This document shows, piece after piece, positions 32,607-40,415 of a DNA stretch of 63,415 nt. The position numbers and the translations under genes were made by a program. The notes beneath the pieces were generated by a model. That model was not told the origin of the DNA. It was given only the letters and a program-made list of their open reading frames with translations, and searched no databases. The stretch is taken from the NCBI GenBank assembly GCA_964640435.1, contig CAZXFJ010000003.1, forward strand, positions 1-63,415, in the 5' to 3' direction. How positions within the stretch are numbered: the stretch's first letter is position 1; every line of letters starts with the position of its first letter. This stretch comes from GWA1-39-11 sp964640435 (GTDB lineage Bacteria > Patescibacteriota > Microgenomatia > Levybacterales > GWA1-39-11).

Positions 32607-34139
32607 TTATTCCCACTCAATTGTGGCTGGAGGCTTAGTGGTGATATCGTATACAACGCGTGAAACTTCTGGTGCCTCACTTGTAATTCTAAAAACTATT
32701 TGTTGCAATATTTCATAAGGAAGCTTTGTCCAATCAGCAGTCATACGATCTCTTGATGTAACAATTCTCAATGCTACTACTTCTCCATAAACTCTCCCAT
32801 CTCCTTTAACAGATGTGCTTTCGGATCCAGTTAGAACTGCAAAAGAATGGAGCACTTTTTCATACCATCCTGTTTTCTTCATTTCGTCAACTATTATCAT
32901 GTCTACTTTCTGTATAAGGCTAAGTCTTTTCTCTGTAACCTCACCAATTATGCGAATTGCATATCCAGGTCCTGGATGAGGTTGTTGATGTATAAATTCA
33001 TCGGGTATTTTAATTTTCTTAGCCATTGTTCTGACTTGATCTGTATATAGGTTTCTTATTGGTTCGATTAGTTGCAGTTTCAAGTCCTTGGGCAATCCTC
33101 CGACATTGTGATGAGATTTGATATTTGCAGAATGTTTACTTCCTTGAGATTCAATAACATCGGAGTATATTGTTCCTTGAACTAGAAATTCAACATTATT
33201 GTATTTTTTACATTCATTATTAAATAGATCGACATATAATTTTCCTATAATTTTTCTTTTTTGTTCAGGGTCCTTTACTCCTTTTAATGCTTTCAAAAAT
33301 TCCTTTTGTTTATATAAGACAATTGGCTTTATTCCTAGTGACTTGAAATACTTAACAACTTGTTCTGTTGTGCCAGCTCTCATAAGCCCCGAATCGACAT
33401 GAATTGGTAGCAACTTTTTCCCGACAGCTTTTGCAACAATTGTTGCAGCAACAGTTGAATCAAGTCCTCCTGACACTGCTGCAATTGCTTTTTTGTTTCC
33501 TATTTTCTCTTTAATATCATTAACAATCTCCTTTATGTTATTCGTATAATCGGTCATGCTTTTTTCTGTCCTAAGACCACAAACTTTTTCTACAAAATTT
33601 TGTAAGATAAGTTCCCCGTGTTCAGTATGTTCAACTTCTGGATGGAACTGAACACCATAAATCTTTTTCTTTTCATTTTGCATTGCAGCAGAAGGAATAG
33701 TTTCTGAATGTGCCACAAGTTCAAATCCATTGGGAGCTTTAACAACTGTATCACCATGGGTCATCCAAATTCTTGAATGGGGTGAAACTCCCTCAAACAA
33801 GATGCAGGATTTATCGATAACGAGCGTTGCGGGTCCATCTTCTCGTACTTTATCTTTTACAGTTTTACCACCTGGTAATAGATACGCTGTTAATTGTTGT
33901 CCATAACAAATTCCAAGAATTGGAATACCAAGATCGAAAACCTTTTTACTTATTGTAGGTGCTTTTTTTTCATAAACTGAAGAAGGCCCGCCAGATAGAA
34001 TAATTCCTTTTGGATTTAGTTCTTTAATCTTTTTAAGTGTTTCCTCGGGTTGAATAATAGCGGCATCAATGCCAAGATCATTTAAGCGTCTTGAAATAAG
34101 GTGGGCAGTCTGTGAACCAAAATCTACTACTATAATCAT
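32607..34139 (-). CDS. guaA: GMP synthase (glutamine-hydrolysing)
   Basis: 510 residues, complete. Class I glutamine amidotransferase domain with LGICYGQQL (nucleophilic Cys near residue 78) and VQFHPEVEHTEHG; ATP pyrophosphatase domain with SGGLDSTVAA P-loop; dimerisation domain with HQPHPGPGYAIRIIGE and the C-terminal TTKPPATIEWE. It aminates XMP, the product of guaB just upstream (1-nt gap), to GMP. Confidence 0.96.
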   Translation of the reverse strand: MIIVVDFGSQTAHLISRRLNDLGIDAAIIQPEETLKKIKELNPKGIILSGGPSSVYEKKAPTISKKVFDLGIPILGICYGQQLTAYLLPGGKTVKDKVREDGPATLVIDKSCILFEGVSPHSRIWMTHGDTVVKAPNGFELVAHSETIPSAAMQNEKKKIYGVQFHPEVEHTEHGELILQNFVEKVCGLRTEKSMTDYTNNIKEIVNDIKEKIGNKKAIAAVSGGLDSTVAATIVAKAVGKKLLPIHVDSGLMRAGTTEQVVKYFKSLGIKPIVLYKQKEFLKALKGVKDPEQKRKIIGKLYVDLFNNECKKYNNVEFLVQGTIYSDVIESQGSKHSANIKSHHNVGGLPKDLKLQLIEPIRNLYTDQVRTMAKKIKIPDEFIHQQPHPGPGYAIRIIGEVTEKRLSLIQKVDMIIVDEMKKTGWYEKVLHSFAVLTGSESTSVKGDGRVYGEVVALRIVTSRDRMTADWTKLPYEILQQIVFRITSEAPEVSRVVYDITTKPPATIEWE

Positions 34140-34140
34140 G

Positions 34141-35283
34141 TTAACTATAACTTTTACCTGCGTTTGTTACTAAAATGTCATGAGGATGAGACTCCATAAG
34201 AGATGCTTGAGTTATTTGGATAAATTGTGCTGTTTTGTGAAATGACTGAATGTCTTTTGCTCCACAATAATAAAAGCCAGATTTTATTCCCCCAATGGCT
34301 AGATCTATAACTTCTTCAACAGTACCTCTAACAGGCACAAGCCCTTCAACTCCTTCCGCAACAAGTGTTCTGTCCTTATAGCTTTTGCCATGAAATTCTC
34401 CTTCAGATTTTGTTCTTGCTCCTTTTTTCATAGCACCTTCAGAACCCATACCTCGATATTCCTTAAACCAATAGCTTTTACCATGGTTAAAAATACTTTT
34501 AAATCGATGTGGAATTTCAGATGGTCCTAGTCTCACTTTTTTACCGGGCGACTCAAGAGTAGAAGCAAAAAAACTTCCCATCATAACAGTTGATGCACCA
34601 GCAGCAATTGCTTTTGCCATGTCTCCAGAATTTGTCATTCCCCCATCAGCAATAATAGGTACTTTTGTTTTTTTAGCTGCTCTTACAGTTTCAAATAGTG
34701 CTGTGATTTGAGGTACACCCATTCCAGATATCACCCGGGTTGTGCATATTGCCCCTGGTCCCATTCCAACACGTATTGCATCAGCGCCTGCTGCAATTAA
34801 GCCTTCTGTTGCATCAAATGTGGCAACATTTCCTGCAATAACTTGTAGAGAGGAATATGATTTTTTAATTTCCCTTAAAGTTTTTATTTGAATGTTTGTC
34901 CACCCATGCGCTGAGTCTAATACTATTACATCCACACCTGCTTTAATAAGAGCGGAAAGTCTTGCTTCATATCCCTCATTTGGTCCGATAGCTGCACCCA
35001 CTAGAAGTTTTTTAAATTTAACTTTCTTTACTTCGTCAGCCTGTTTTTCTGGGGATAAATTTCTGTGAATTATTCCGATACCTCCAACTCTAGCCAGAGC
35101 TATTGCAAGACCAGACTCAGTAACGGTATCCATAGGCGCCGAGACAAAAGGAATTTGAAGTTTAATTTTTTTTGTTAAATTTGTTTCAAGAGAAATTTCA
35201 GAGCGGGAAAAGTCAGAGTAGCCGGGAAGAAGTAAGACGTCGTTAAAAGTTAATGCGGAAGGTAGGGATTTGGATGCCTCCAT
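34141..35283 (-). CDS. guaB: IMP dehydrogenase lacking the CBS domain pair
   Basis: 380 residues from ATG 35283 against about 485 for typical IMPDH. SALTFNDVLLLPGYSDF, SAPMDTVTESGLAIALARVGGIGIIHRNLS, then directly KLLVGAAIG: the usual Bateman module after VKK is missing. The core has VDVIVLDSAHG, GNVAT, GMGPGAICTTRVISGMGVPQ with the catalytic Cys, and GMGSEGAMKKG. It makes XMP from IMP and forms an operon with guaA. Start supported by a promoter ending 5 nt upstream. Without the CBS pair, nucleotide allostery through that domain is lost. Confidence 0.94.
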   Translation of the reverse strand: MEASKSLPSALTFNDVLLLPGYSDFSRSEISLETNLTKKIKLQIPFVSAPMDTVTESGLAIALARVGGIGIIHRNLSPEKQADEVKKVKFKKLLVGAAIGPNEGYEARLSALIKAGVDVIVLDSAHGWTNIQIKTLREIKKSYSSLQVIAGNVATFDATEGLIAAGADAIRVGMGPGAICTTRVISGMGVPQITALFETVRAAKKTKVPIIADGGMTNSGDMAKAIAAGASTVMMGSFFASTLESPGKKVRLGPSEIPHRFKSIFNHGKSYWFKEYRGMGSEGAMKKGARTKSEGEFHGKSYKDRTLVAEGVEGLVPVRGTVEEVIDLAIGGIKSGFYYCGAKDIQSFHKTAQFIQITQASLMESHPHDILVTNAGKSYS

Positions 35284-35288
35284 GATTA

Positions 35289-35317
35289 AAAATATCAAAA
35301 CTTATGGATTATGTCAA
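35289..35317 (-). promoter_or_regulatory. Leaderless promoter of guaB-guaA
   Basis: Minus strand: TTGACA (35312-35317), 17-nt spacer, TATTTT (35289-35294), 5 nt, ATG 35283. The inferred start site coincides with the initiation codon. Confidence 0.75.
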
Positions 35318-35336
35318 TAATCCAATCTGTTCTGAT

Positions 35337-36008
35337 TTATTTTTTTCCAAATATTACATCAACTGCCGTACCAGAAACAGAAATTCCTACATGACTCCAA
35401 GTTCTATCAAGTTGGTTATCATTGTGAGGTGCATCACCAGCAAATACCCATTCAACTAAATGAACACCAGCCATTTTGTAGCCGTATGATGAATTTTCAC
35501 CTAGTGCTTGAAAGCCTAAGTTTCTAATATTGTCTGAATTTTTAAAATACTCATTAAATCCAGTATGATTATCAAGGCCTTTTATAGAAATAAAAGTGGT
35601 AACTCTTTTCTTTGCAAAATCGGCAAGATTTTGATCCCAGACAAGAACAGTTGAACCATGTTGTTTTCGATAATTATTTAGAGCTGCAAATACTTCATCG
35701 GGAGTAGCCATGTTTTTATCATTCCCGACCTGCATAGTCCATGTATTTTCGTCAACTTGTCTTGCGATGCCCCACGATCCTATTGAGGATTGGGGTTCTA
35801 CTTGAGTAGATGCTGTTGCATTATTTTCTTCAAACAATGGAATAACCTCCTCCTGGTCACTTATTTCATTTTGAGCTTTAACTAGAAGCTTTTCTGAAAT
35901 CCCAGCAAGATTGAATGAGAAAATCGCCGCAACATATAAAGTTAAAAAGAAAATAATCAAAAATACGTGCGACACTTTCGATATTTTGAATTTATATACT
36001 CGTTTCAT
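35337..36008 (-). CDS. Membrane-anchored CAP/SCP-domain protein
   Basis: 223 residues. An N-terminal membrane helix (about 12-34) precedes an acidic/Ser linker and a CAP domain (about 95-223): VFAALNNYRKQHGSTVLVWDQNLADFAKKR, then LDNHTGFNEYF, FQALGENSSYG, HNDNQLDRTWSHVGISV. Compared with the CAP protein at 5308-6207 it lacks the C-terminal helices. Secreted or surface role of unknown activity. The promoter (TTTATT-17-TATGAT) is at 36022-36050. Confidence 0.85.
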   Translation of the reverse strand: MKRVYKFKISKVSHVFLIIFFLTLYVAAIFSFNLAGISEKLLVKAQNEISDQEEVIPLFEENNATASTQVEPQSSIGSWGIARQVDENTWTMQVGNDKNMATPDEVFAALNNYRKQHGSTVLVWDQNLADFAKKRVTTFISIKGLDNHTGFNEYFKNSDNIRNLGFQALGENSSYGYKMAGVHLVEWVFAGDAPHNDNQLDRTWSHVGISVSGTAVDVIFGKK

Positions 36009-36021
36009 AGTTTAGCTTGCT

Positions 36022-36050
36022 ATCATAGCACAAATGGGCACAATAATAAA
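36022..36050 (-). promoter_or_regulatory. Promoter of the CAP-domain gene
   Basis: Minus strand: TTTATT (36045-36050), 17-nt spacer, TATGAT (36022-36027); start near 36015, about 7 nt before ATG 36008. In the rest of this gap (36051-36146) I see nothing. Confidence 0.5.
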
Positions 36051-36146
36051 GCTATAGGATATAAAATAGTGTCAAAAATAGGTATTATTGCGAAATTCTT
36101 ACAATTTTTGATGTTTATGGCTGAATATAGGGTGGGAAGCAGTAGA

Positions 36147-37652
36147 TTATGTTGTTGCTTGAAGAGCAGATTTAATGAAATTTTCTCCCCATTCGTAAAT
36201 ATTATTTTCTTCAAGAAGTGATGTCATTTGTTGAATTCTTTCTTGTTTTTCTTTTTTAGGCATTGTTAGTGCCTCTTTAATACCATCTGCGACTCTGTCA
36301 GTGTCATACGGGTTAACAATAATTGCTCGAGTTAAGTCAATAGCACTTCCTGTAAATTGGGATAAGACTAACATTCCTGGGTTTTCAGACATTGAAGATG
36401 CAACAACAAATTCTTTAGAAACTAAATTCATTCCATCGTCTCTTGGAGTTACTACGCAGGCAGCAGCCTTGCTATAGAAGCGAATTATTTCGTTTCTCTG
36501 GTAAGAACTATTGAGTAGAACTATTGGTTTCCAATGTTTTGTCCCATATTTTTCATTAATAACTTCAGCTAGTTCTTCAACGTCTTTTCGAAGATTAATA
36601 TATGATGGAATGTCCTGTCTAGAAGGAGCAAGGATTCCAACATATACCGCTTTGCCTCTGTATGATGGATTTTTCTCGAAGAATCGATCAAGGGCCATAA
36701 GTCTTAGTTTTAGACCTTTTGTGTAATCAAGTCTGTCAACTCCAAAAATTACACTATATTTTTTGAAATACCAATCGATATCATGTTCTTCGCTTGAGAA
36801 TGACAAGTTTTTCTTTATAGCACTTTCCAGCCCATTGCCCTTTTCCTCTTTTTTAATTATTGACCGGACAACATCAACATCGATTCCAAGTGGTAAGTTT
36901 TTAACCTGTGTTGAATTTTTATCAAAGTAAACGGTTTGAGTTTCTACATCAATTCTAGTTTGAAGTTCTCGTTCAACGGTTTGCAAGAAATTTCTTGCCT
37001 GATACCCTCTGTGGAAAGCAAGGAAGTTGCATTGTAAAAGACTTCTTAAAAGTTCGTCTTTATATGGAAGTATTCTGAAGATTTCCCATGTGGGCCAAGG
37101 AATATGCCAAAACATTGAAACAACAACGTTTTTAGGTCTGCCTAAAAATAGCGGTACCAATGCTAACTGATAATCATTGATCCAAATAAATGTTTTTTGA
37201 TTCCATGGAATTGATTTTTTTATTGCATTTGCATAAATTTGGTTCACTTTTTTGTATGATTTGTACCATTCATCTGTCCATCGGGGTTCTTCAAAGGCTA
37301 CATGACAAAGAGGCCAGAGTGTTTGGTTTGAAAAACCTGAATAATAGTTCTCAACATCTTTTTGATCAATAAAAAGTCTTTTAAGAGAGTACTGACCACT
37401 TGATCCTTTAACGTTTAACATTCCATTCTTATCGACAAGATTTTTCTCCTCTTCGCTCTTTGCCCTACCTATATATATAGCGTTTGTTGCCTGGGCAATT
37501 GAGTCGAGTGCAACTGAAACTCCCCCAGCAGGGTTTTCAGTAACTATTTTTCCATTAACTAGCTTTGAGACTCGTGGCTCCGCATCAGCTGCGATAATCA
37601 TCTTGTATCCTCGTGTGTTAAAAAAATTTTGGAGATCAGATGCTGTTGTCAT
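36147..37652 (-). CDS. otsA: GT20 glycosyltransferase, trehalose-6-phosphate synthase-like
   Basis: 501 residues. GT-B fold of the OtsA family: NPAGGVSVALDSI near the N terminus, FIWINDYQLALVPLFLG, MFWHIPWPTWEIFRILPYKDELLRSLL, AFHRGYQARNFLQ, GVDRLDYTKGLKLRLMALDRFFEK and VTPRDDGMNLVSKEFVVA. Classic OtsA has HTPFP where this has HIPWP. The donor-binding part is conserved; the acceptor could be glucose-6-phosphate (giving trehalose-6-phosphate, an osmoprotectant precursor) or another phosphorylated polyol as in glucosylglycerol-phosphate synthase. No OtsB phosphatase gene is in the window and none is fused. Confidence 0.82.
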   Translation of the reverse strand: MTTASDLQNFFNTRGYKMIIAADAEPRVSKLVNGKIVTENPAGGVSVALDSIAQATNAIYIGRAKSEEEKNLVDKNGMLNVKGSSGQYSLKRLFIDQKDVENYYSGFSNQTLWPLCHVAFEEPRWTDEWYKSYKKVNQIYANAIKKSIPWNQKTFIWINDYQLALVPLFLGRPKNVVVSMFWHIPWPTWEIFRILPYKDELLRSLLQCNFLAFHRGYQARNFLQTVERELQTRIDVETQTVYFDKNSTQVKNLPLGIDVDVVRSIIKKEEKGNGLESAIKKNLSFSSEEHDIDWYFKKYSVIFGVDRLDYTKGLKLRLMALDRFFEKNPSYRGKAVYVGILAPSRQDIPSYINLRKDVEELAEVINEKYGTKHWKPIVLLNSSYQRNEIIRFYSKAAACVVTPRDDGMNLVSKEFVVASSMSENPGMLVLSQFTGSAIDLTRAIIVNPYDTDRVADGIKEALTMPKKEKQERIQQMTSLLEENNIYEWGENFIKSALQATT

Positions 37653-37755
37653 AGGTGAATTTATGGGATTTCCCTTGGGGTGTTTGATGGGCGCTTAAAT
37701 TGCGTCTATGGGAAAGATTATATCTTAATCGTGCTTAGATTTCAATAACTTAGGG

Positions 37756-38097
37756 CTAGTAGCCTAAATTATTAATTGTATTAAGTTGATTATTGATCTG
37801 TGAATTTATGTTATTCAAGAGAGTAAAAACGAGCCAAAAGTTAACAATTGTACATATACCTGTGAGAATAAGAGCAATTATTCCAATATTTTTTGCTTTA
37901 GGATCTTTTTGTCTTATATATTTTATTGCTGGGATAAGTCCAAATGGTGGGAGAAAGATGCAGATTAAATAAATTTCAATCTGTTTACCAATAGTAGTTG
38001 AAAGTGGAGGTTCTTTAATTTTTTTGCCGCAATTAGGACAAAAATATACATTTAGTGGAATTTGTGTATTACAAAAAGGACAGGTTTGTTGTTCCAT
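37756..38097 (-). CDS. Zinc-ribbon membrane protein
   Basis: 113 residues: an N-terminal double CxxC zinc ribbon (CPFCNTQIP and YFCPNCGKK, about residues 5-26), then two membrane helices (about 42-57 with FLPPFGLIPAIKYI, and 68-95), and an Asn/Gln-rich tail (NNINSQINNQLNTINN). Similar small ribbon-plus-helix proteins are common; function unknown. TATAAT at 38104-38109 (minus) ends 6 nt before the ATG, implying a leaderless mRNA. About 100 nt between it and otsA hold no recognisable feature. Confidence 0.7.
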   Translation of the reverse strand: MEQQTCPFCNTQIPLNVYFCPNCGKKIKEPPLSTTIGKQIEIYLICIFLPPFGLIPAIKYIRQKDPKAKNIGIIALILTGICTIVNFWLVFTLLNNINSQINNQLNTINNLGY

Positions 38098-38103
38098 TTT
38101 TAA

Positions 38104-38150
38104 ATTATATAGTAATATCCAATTGTTTGTTTAATAATTATTGATATAAT
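38104..38150. promoter_or_regulatory. Divergent leaderless promoters (zinc-ribbon gene and MFS gene)
   Basis: Minus: TATAAT at plus 38104-38109, 6 nt before ATG 38097. Plus: TTGTTT (38123-38128), 16-nt spacer, TATAAT (38145-38150), 8 nt before ATG 38159. Confidence 0.65.
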
Positions 38151-38158
38151 TAAGATTC

Positions 38159-39352
38159 ATGCTGGAATTATTTAAACACAATAAAAGTCTTGCTATCATT
38201 GCACTTGTTGCAATTGTTAATGCTCTCGGTTACGGAATTATTATTCCTATTCTTTATACATATTCAAAACACTTTGGTCTTTCAGATTTTGATAATGGAC
38301 TATTGTTCGCTCTTTTTTCTTTATGTCAATTTGCATCAACCCCAATAATTGGAAGACTTTCAGACAAATATGGAAGAAAACCTCTGTTAATTTTATCTAT
38401 TGCAGGAACTGCAGCATCATTTATCATGATGGCTTTTGCGCCAAACACTCTATTTTTATTTCTGGCACGTGCGCTTGATGGAATAACTGCAGGTAATATT
38501 CCAGTAGCGCTTGCTGTTATTTCAGATACAACAGAGCAAAAAGACCGAGCCCGAGGTTTTGGAATAATCAGTGCTTCTTTTGGATTTGGATTCGTTTTTG
38601 GTCCTGCAATATCTGCTTTTACAGTTGGTTATTCATCAATTCTACCTTTTTTAATAGCTGCGGCAGTTTCAATAGTCGCGGTTATAATAACAGCGCTTTT
38701 CTTACCTGAAACAAATAAGCATATTGGTCAAGTTCATTCAGGCAAAGTGTTTGATTTCAAGAAAATGGCTCAGGCTTTATTGGATCCTAATGTTGGTGTT
38801 ACATTTATAATAACTCTGGTTTATTTTTTCGCATTTGCTTGCGCAATTATTTATGGTTTCCAACCATTTACTAAAAATGTGCTACATCTTGACGCAAGTC
38901 AAACAGCACTTCTATTTACCCTATTTGGTATTGTAGGATTTCTTTCTCAAATATTCTTGGTATATAGATTTTCAAAATACTTTGGTCTTAAAAAAGCGTT
39001 TTCATTTGGCCTTGTAAGTACCGGCATTGCTTTTCTGATTATGTTCTTAAGTCAAAACGTAATAGTATTTATTTTAGGTGCAGTTTTGATGGGGGTTGTA
39101 AATGGAATTTCGCAAACTCTTATTCCGACTATTCTTTCTCAAGAAACTGACGCTAAATCACAAGGATCAATTATGGGGCTTAATGCCTCATACCAAAGTA
39201 TTGGTATGATTTTTGGACCTATCGCTGGAGGATTGCTGGCAACAGTTCTTGTATCTTTGCCATTCCTCGTTGGAGCAATATTAATGTTTGTTTGTTTTGG
39301 TCTATCATTCTTAGTTATGAGAAAAGGTGTTAAGAAGGAAGCCGCATTTTAA
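38159..39352 (+). CDS. MFS transporter, DHA1 (drug/H+ antiporter)-like
   Basis: 397 residues with twelve predicted membrane helices. The loop 2-3 motif RLSDKYGRKPLLI (about 68-80) and the motif C-like stretch FGFGFVFGPAISAF in helix 5 place it with proton-coupled antiporters of the tetracycline/multidrug type. A second-half repeat motif appears around YRFSKYFGLKKAF. The substrate cannot be predicted. Its own promoter and no cotranscribed partner are visible; the next gene has a separate -10 box. Confidence 0.88.
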   Translation: MLELFKHNKSLAIIALVAIVNALGYGIIIPILYTYSKHFGLSDFDNGLLFALFSLCQFASTPIIGRLSDKYGRKPLLILSIAGTAASFIMMAFAPNTLFLFLARALDGITAGNIPVALAVISDTTEQKDRARGFGIISASFGFGFVFGPAISAFTVGYSSILPFLIAAAVSIVAVIITALFLPETNKHIGQVHSGKVFDFKKMAQALLDPNVGVTFIITLVYFFAFACAIIYGFQPFTKNVLHLDASQTALLFTLFGIVGFLSQIFLVYRFSKYFGLKKAFSFGLVSTGIAFLIMFLSQNVIVFILGAVLMGVVNGISQTLIPTILSQETDAKSQGSIMGLNASYQSIGMIFGPIAGGLLATVLVSLPFLVGAILMFVCFGLSFLVMRKGVKKEAAF

Positions 39353-39387
39353 CGATAAATCCTCATTTAATCTTTATTTTTTTCAAG

Positions 39388-39393
39388 TATAAT
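39388..39393 (+). promoter_or_regulatory. -10 box before the beta-lactamase-fold gene
   Basis: TATAAT, 10 nt before ATG 39404. A TTG at 39395 in the same frame lies only 1 nt after the box and is rejected as start. Confidence 0.5.
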
Positions 39394-39403
39394 ATTGCCA
39401 GTT

Positions 39404-40384
39404 ATGTCCCTGGAAGAAAGAAGAACTCGTAGAAGTAGAAGTAAATATTTAAGATTAATTTTATCCTTATTTATTCTAATACCTATTCTTCTCTTTTTTG
39501 TAAAGTTTGTTTTCTTCAACTCACCAACAAGTCCAAGAATAATCTCAGCTGTTGAAATGATAAACACGAGTGTCACCCCAACAAGGCCACCCGAAGAAAA
39601 ACTTACCACATCAAGTCTTTCACTTGGGGCGGCTGTTCAAAGTGCTCTAGTTGGAACGCATGGGGATTATGCTGTAATAGTAAGAAATTTTAAAACAGGT
39701 GAGACATATGCTCAAAATGAACACGAAGAATTTAAATCGGGAAGCTTATATAAATTGTGGATCATGGGAAAAGTATATGAAGAGATTCGTAATGGAGATT
39801 TAAAAGAAGATCAAGTTTTAAGTGAATCAGTAGAAACACTTAATAAAAGATTTTCAATTGATCCAGAATATGCCGAGAGAACAGAGGGGACCGTGACCTA
39901 CTCAATTAAAGATGCCCTAACCCAGATGATTACAATTTCTGATAATTATGCAGCGCTACTTTTAACACTAAAAATTAGACTCTCATCAGTAACAGGTTAT
40001 CTTGCGGATAAGGGCCTTTCGGAATCAAAAGTTGGTACTAATGGAAAAGCTCCGGTGACAACGGCATCGGATGTATTTTCAATTTTTGAAAGAATATATA
40101 AAGGTAATTTTGCAGAGCCAGAATATAACAAGAAAATGCTTGATTTACTAAAAGCACAAAGATTAAACGATAAAATACCAAAATTTCTTCCAGATAATAT
40201 AGTGATTGCCCACAAGACTGGAGAGCTAGATGAGGTAACGCATGACGCTGGGATAGTTTATTCACCCGGTGGGGACTATATTATAGTTGTTTTGTCACAG
40301 AGTGATGCACCCCAAGCTGCTGCAGTCCGCGTAGCAAATGTGTCTGAAGCAGTTTATAACTATTTTAATCCTACAAATAATTGA
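39404..40384 (+). CDS. Class A beta-lactamase-fold serine hydrolase, membrane anchored
   Basis: About 326 residues from ATG 39404. Basic N terminus, one membrane helix (about 18-40), linker, then a serine beta-lactamase-like domain (about 75-320). SxxK is in FKSGSLYKLWIMGK, SDN in TISDNYAALLL, and KTG in IAHKTGELDEVTHDAGIVY. The omega-loop Glu that deacylates beta-lactams in class A enzymes is not found at the expected place (KAPVTTASDVFSIF aligns there), so it is probably a wall-active or regulatory penicillin-interactive protein rather than a resistance enzyme. Confidence 0.8.
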   Translation: MSLEERRTRRSRSKYLRLILSLFILIPILLFFVKFVFFNSPTSPRIISAVEMINTSVTPTRPPEEKLTTSSLSLGAAVQSALVGTHGDYAVIVRNFKTGETYAQNEHEEFKSGSLYKLWIMGKVYEEIRNGDLKEDQVLSESVETLNKRFSIDPEYAERTEGTVTYSIKDALTQMITISDNYAALLLTLKIRLSSVTGYLADKGLSESKVGTNGKAPVTTASDVFSIFERIYKGNFAEPEYNKKMLDLLKAQRLNDKIPKFLPDNIVIAHKTGELDEVTHDAGIVYSPGGDYIIVVLSQSDAPQAAAVRVANVSEAVYNYFNPTNN

Positions 40385-40409
40385 CACGGGTTTCACTTCC
40401 TGCCACAAT
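40381..40409 (+). promoter_or_regulatory. Promoter of the triple-repeat protein gene
   Basis: TTGACA (40381-40386, overlapping the previous TGA stop), 17-nt spacer, CACAAT (40404-40409), 6 nt, ATG 40416. Leaderless geometry; the longer frame from 40338 is rejected because it starts inside the previous gene and upstream of the promoter. Confidence 0.5.
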
Positions 40410-40415
40410 TATATT

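Noticed and set aside
39404..40384. Antibiotic-resistance beta-lactamase
   Set aside because: The omega-loop Glu needed for hydrolysis is not seen, and the protein is membrane anchored in an envelope gene context.
40338..40415. Upstream extension of the triple-repeat protein
   Set aside because: The extension lies in the previous gene and before the promoter; the ATG at 40416 is preceded by TTGACA-17-CACAAT.
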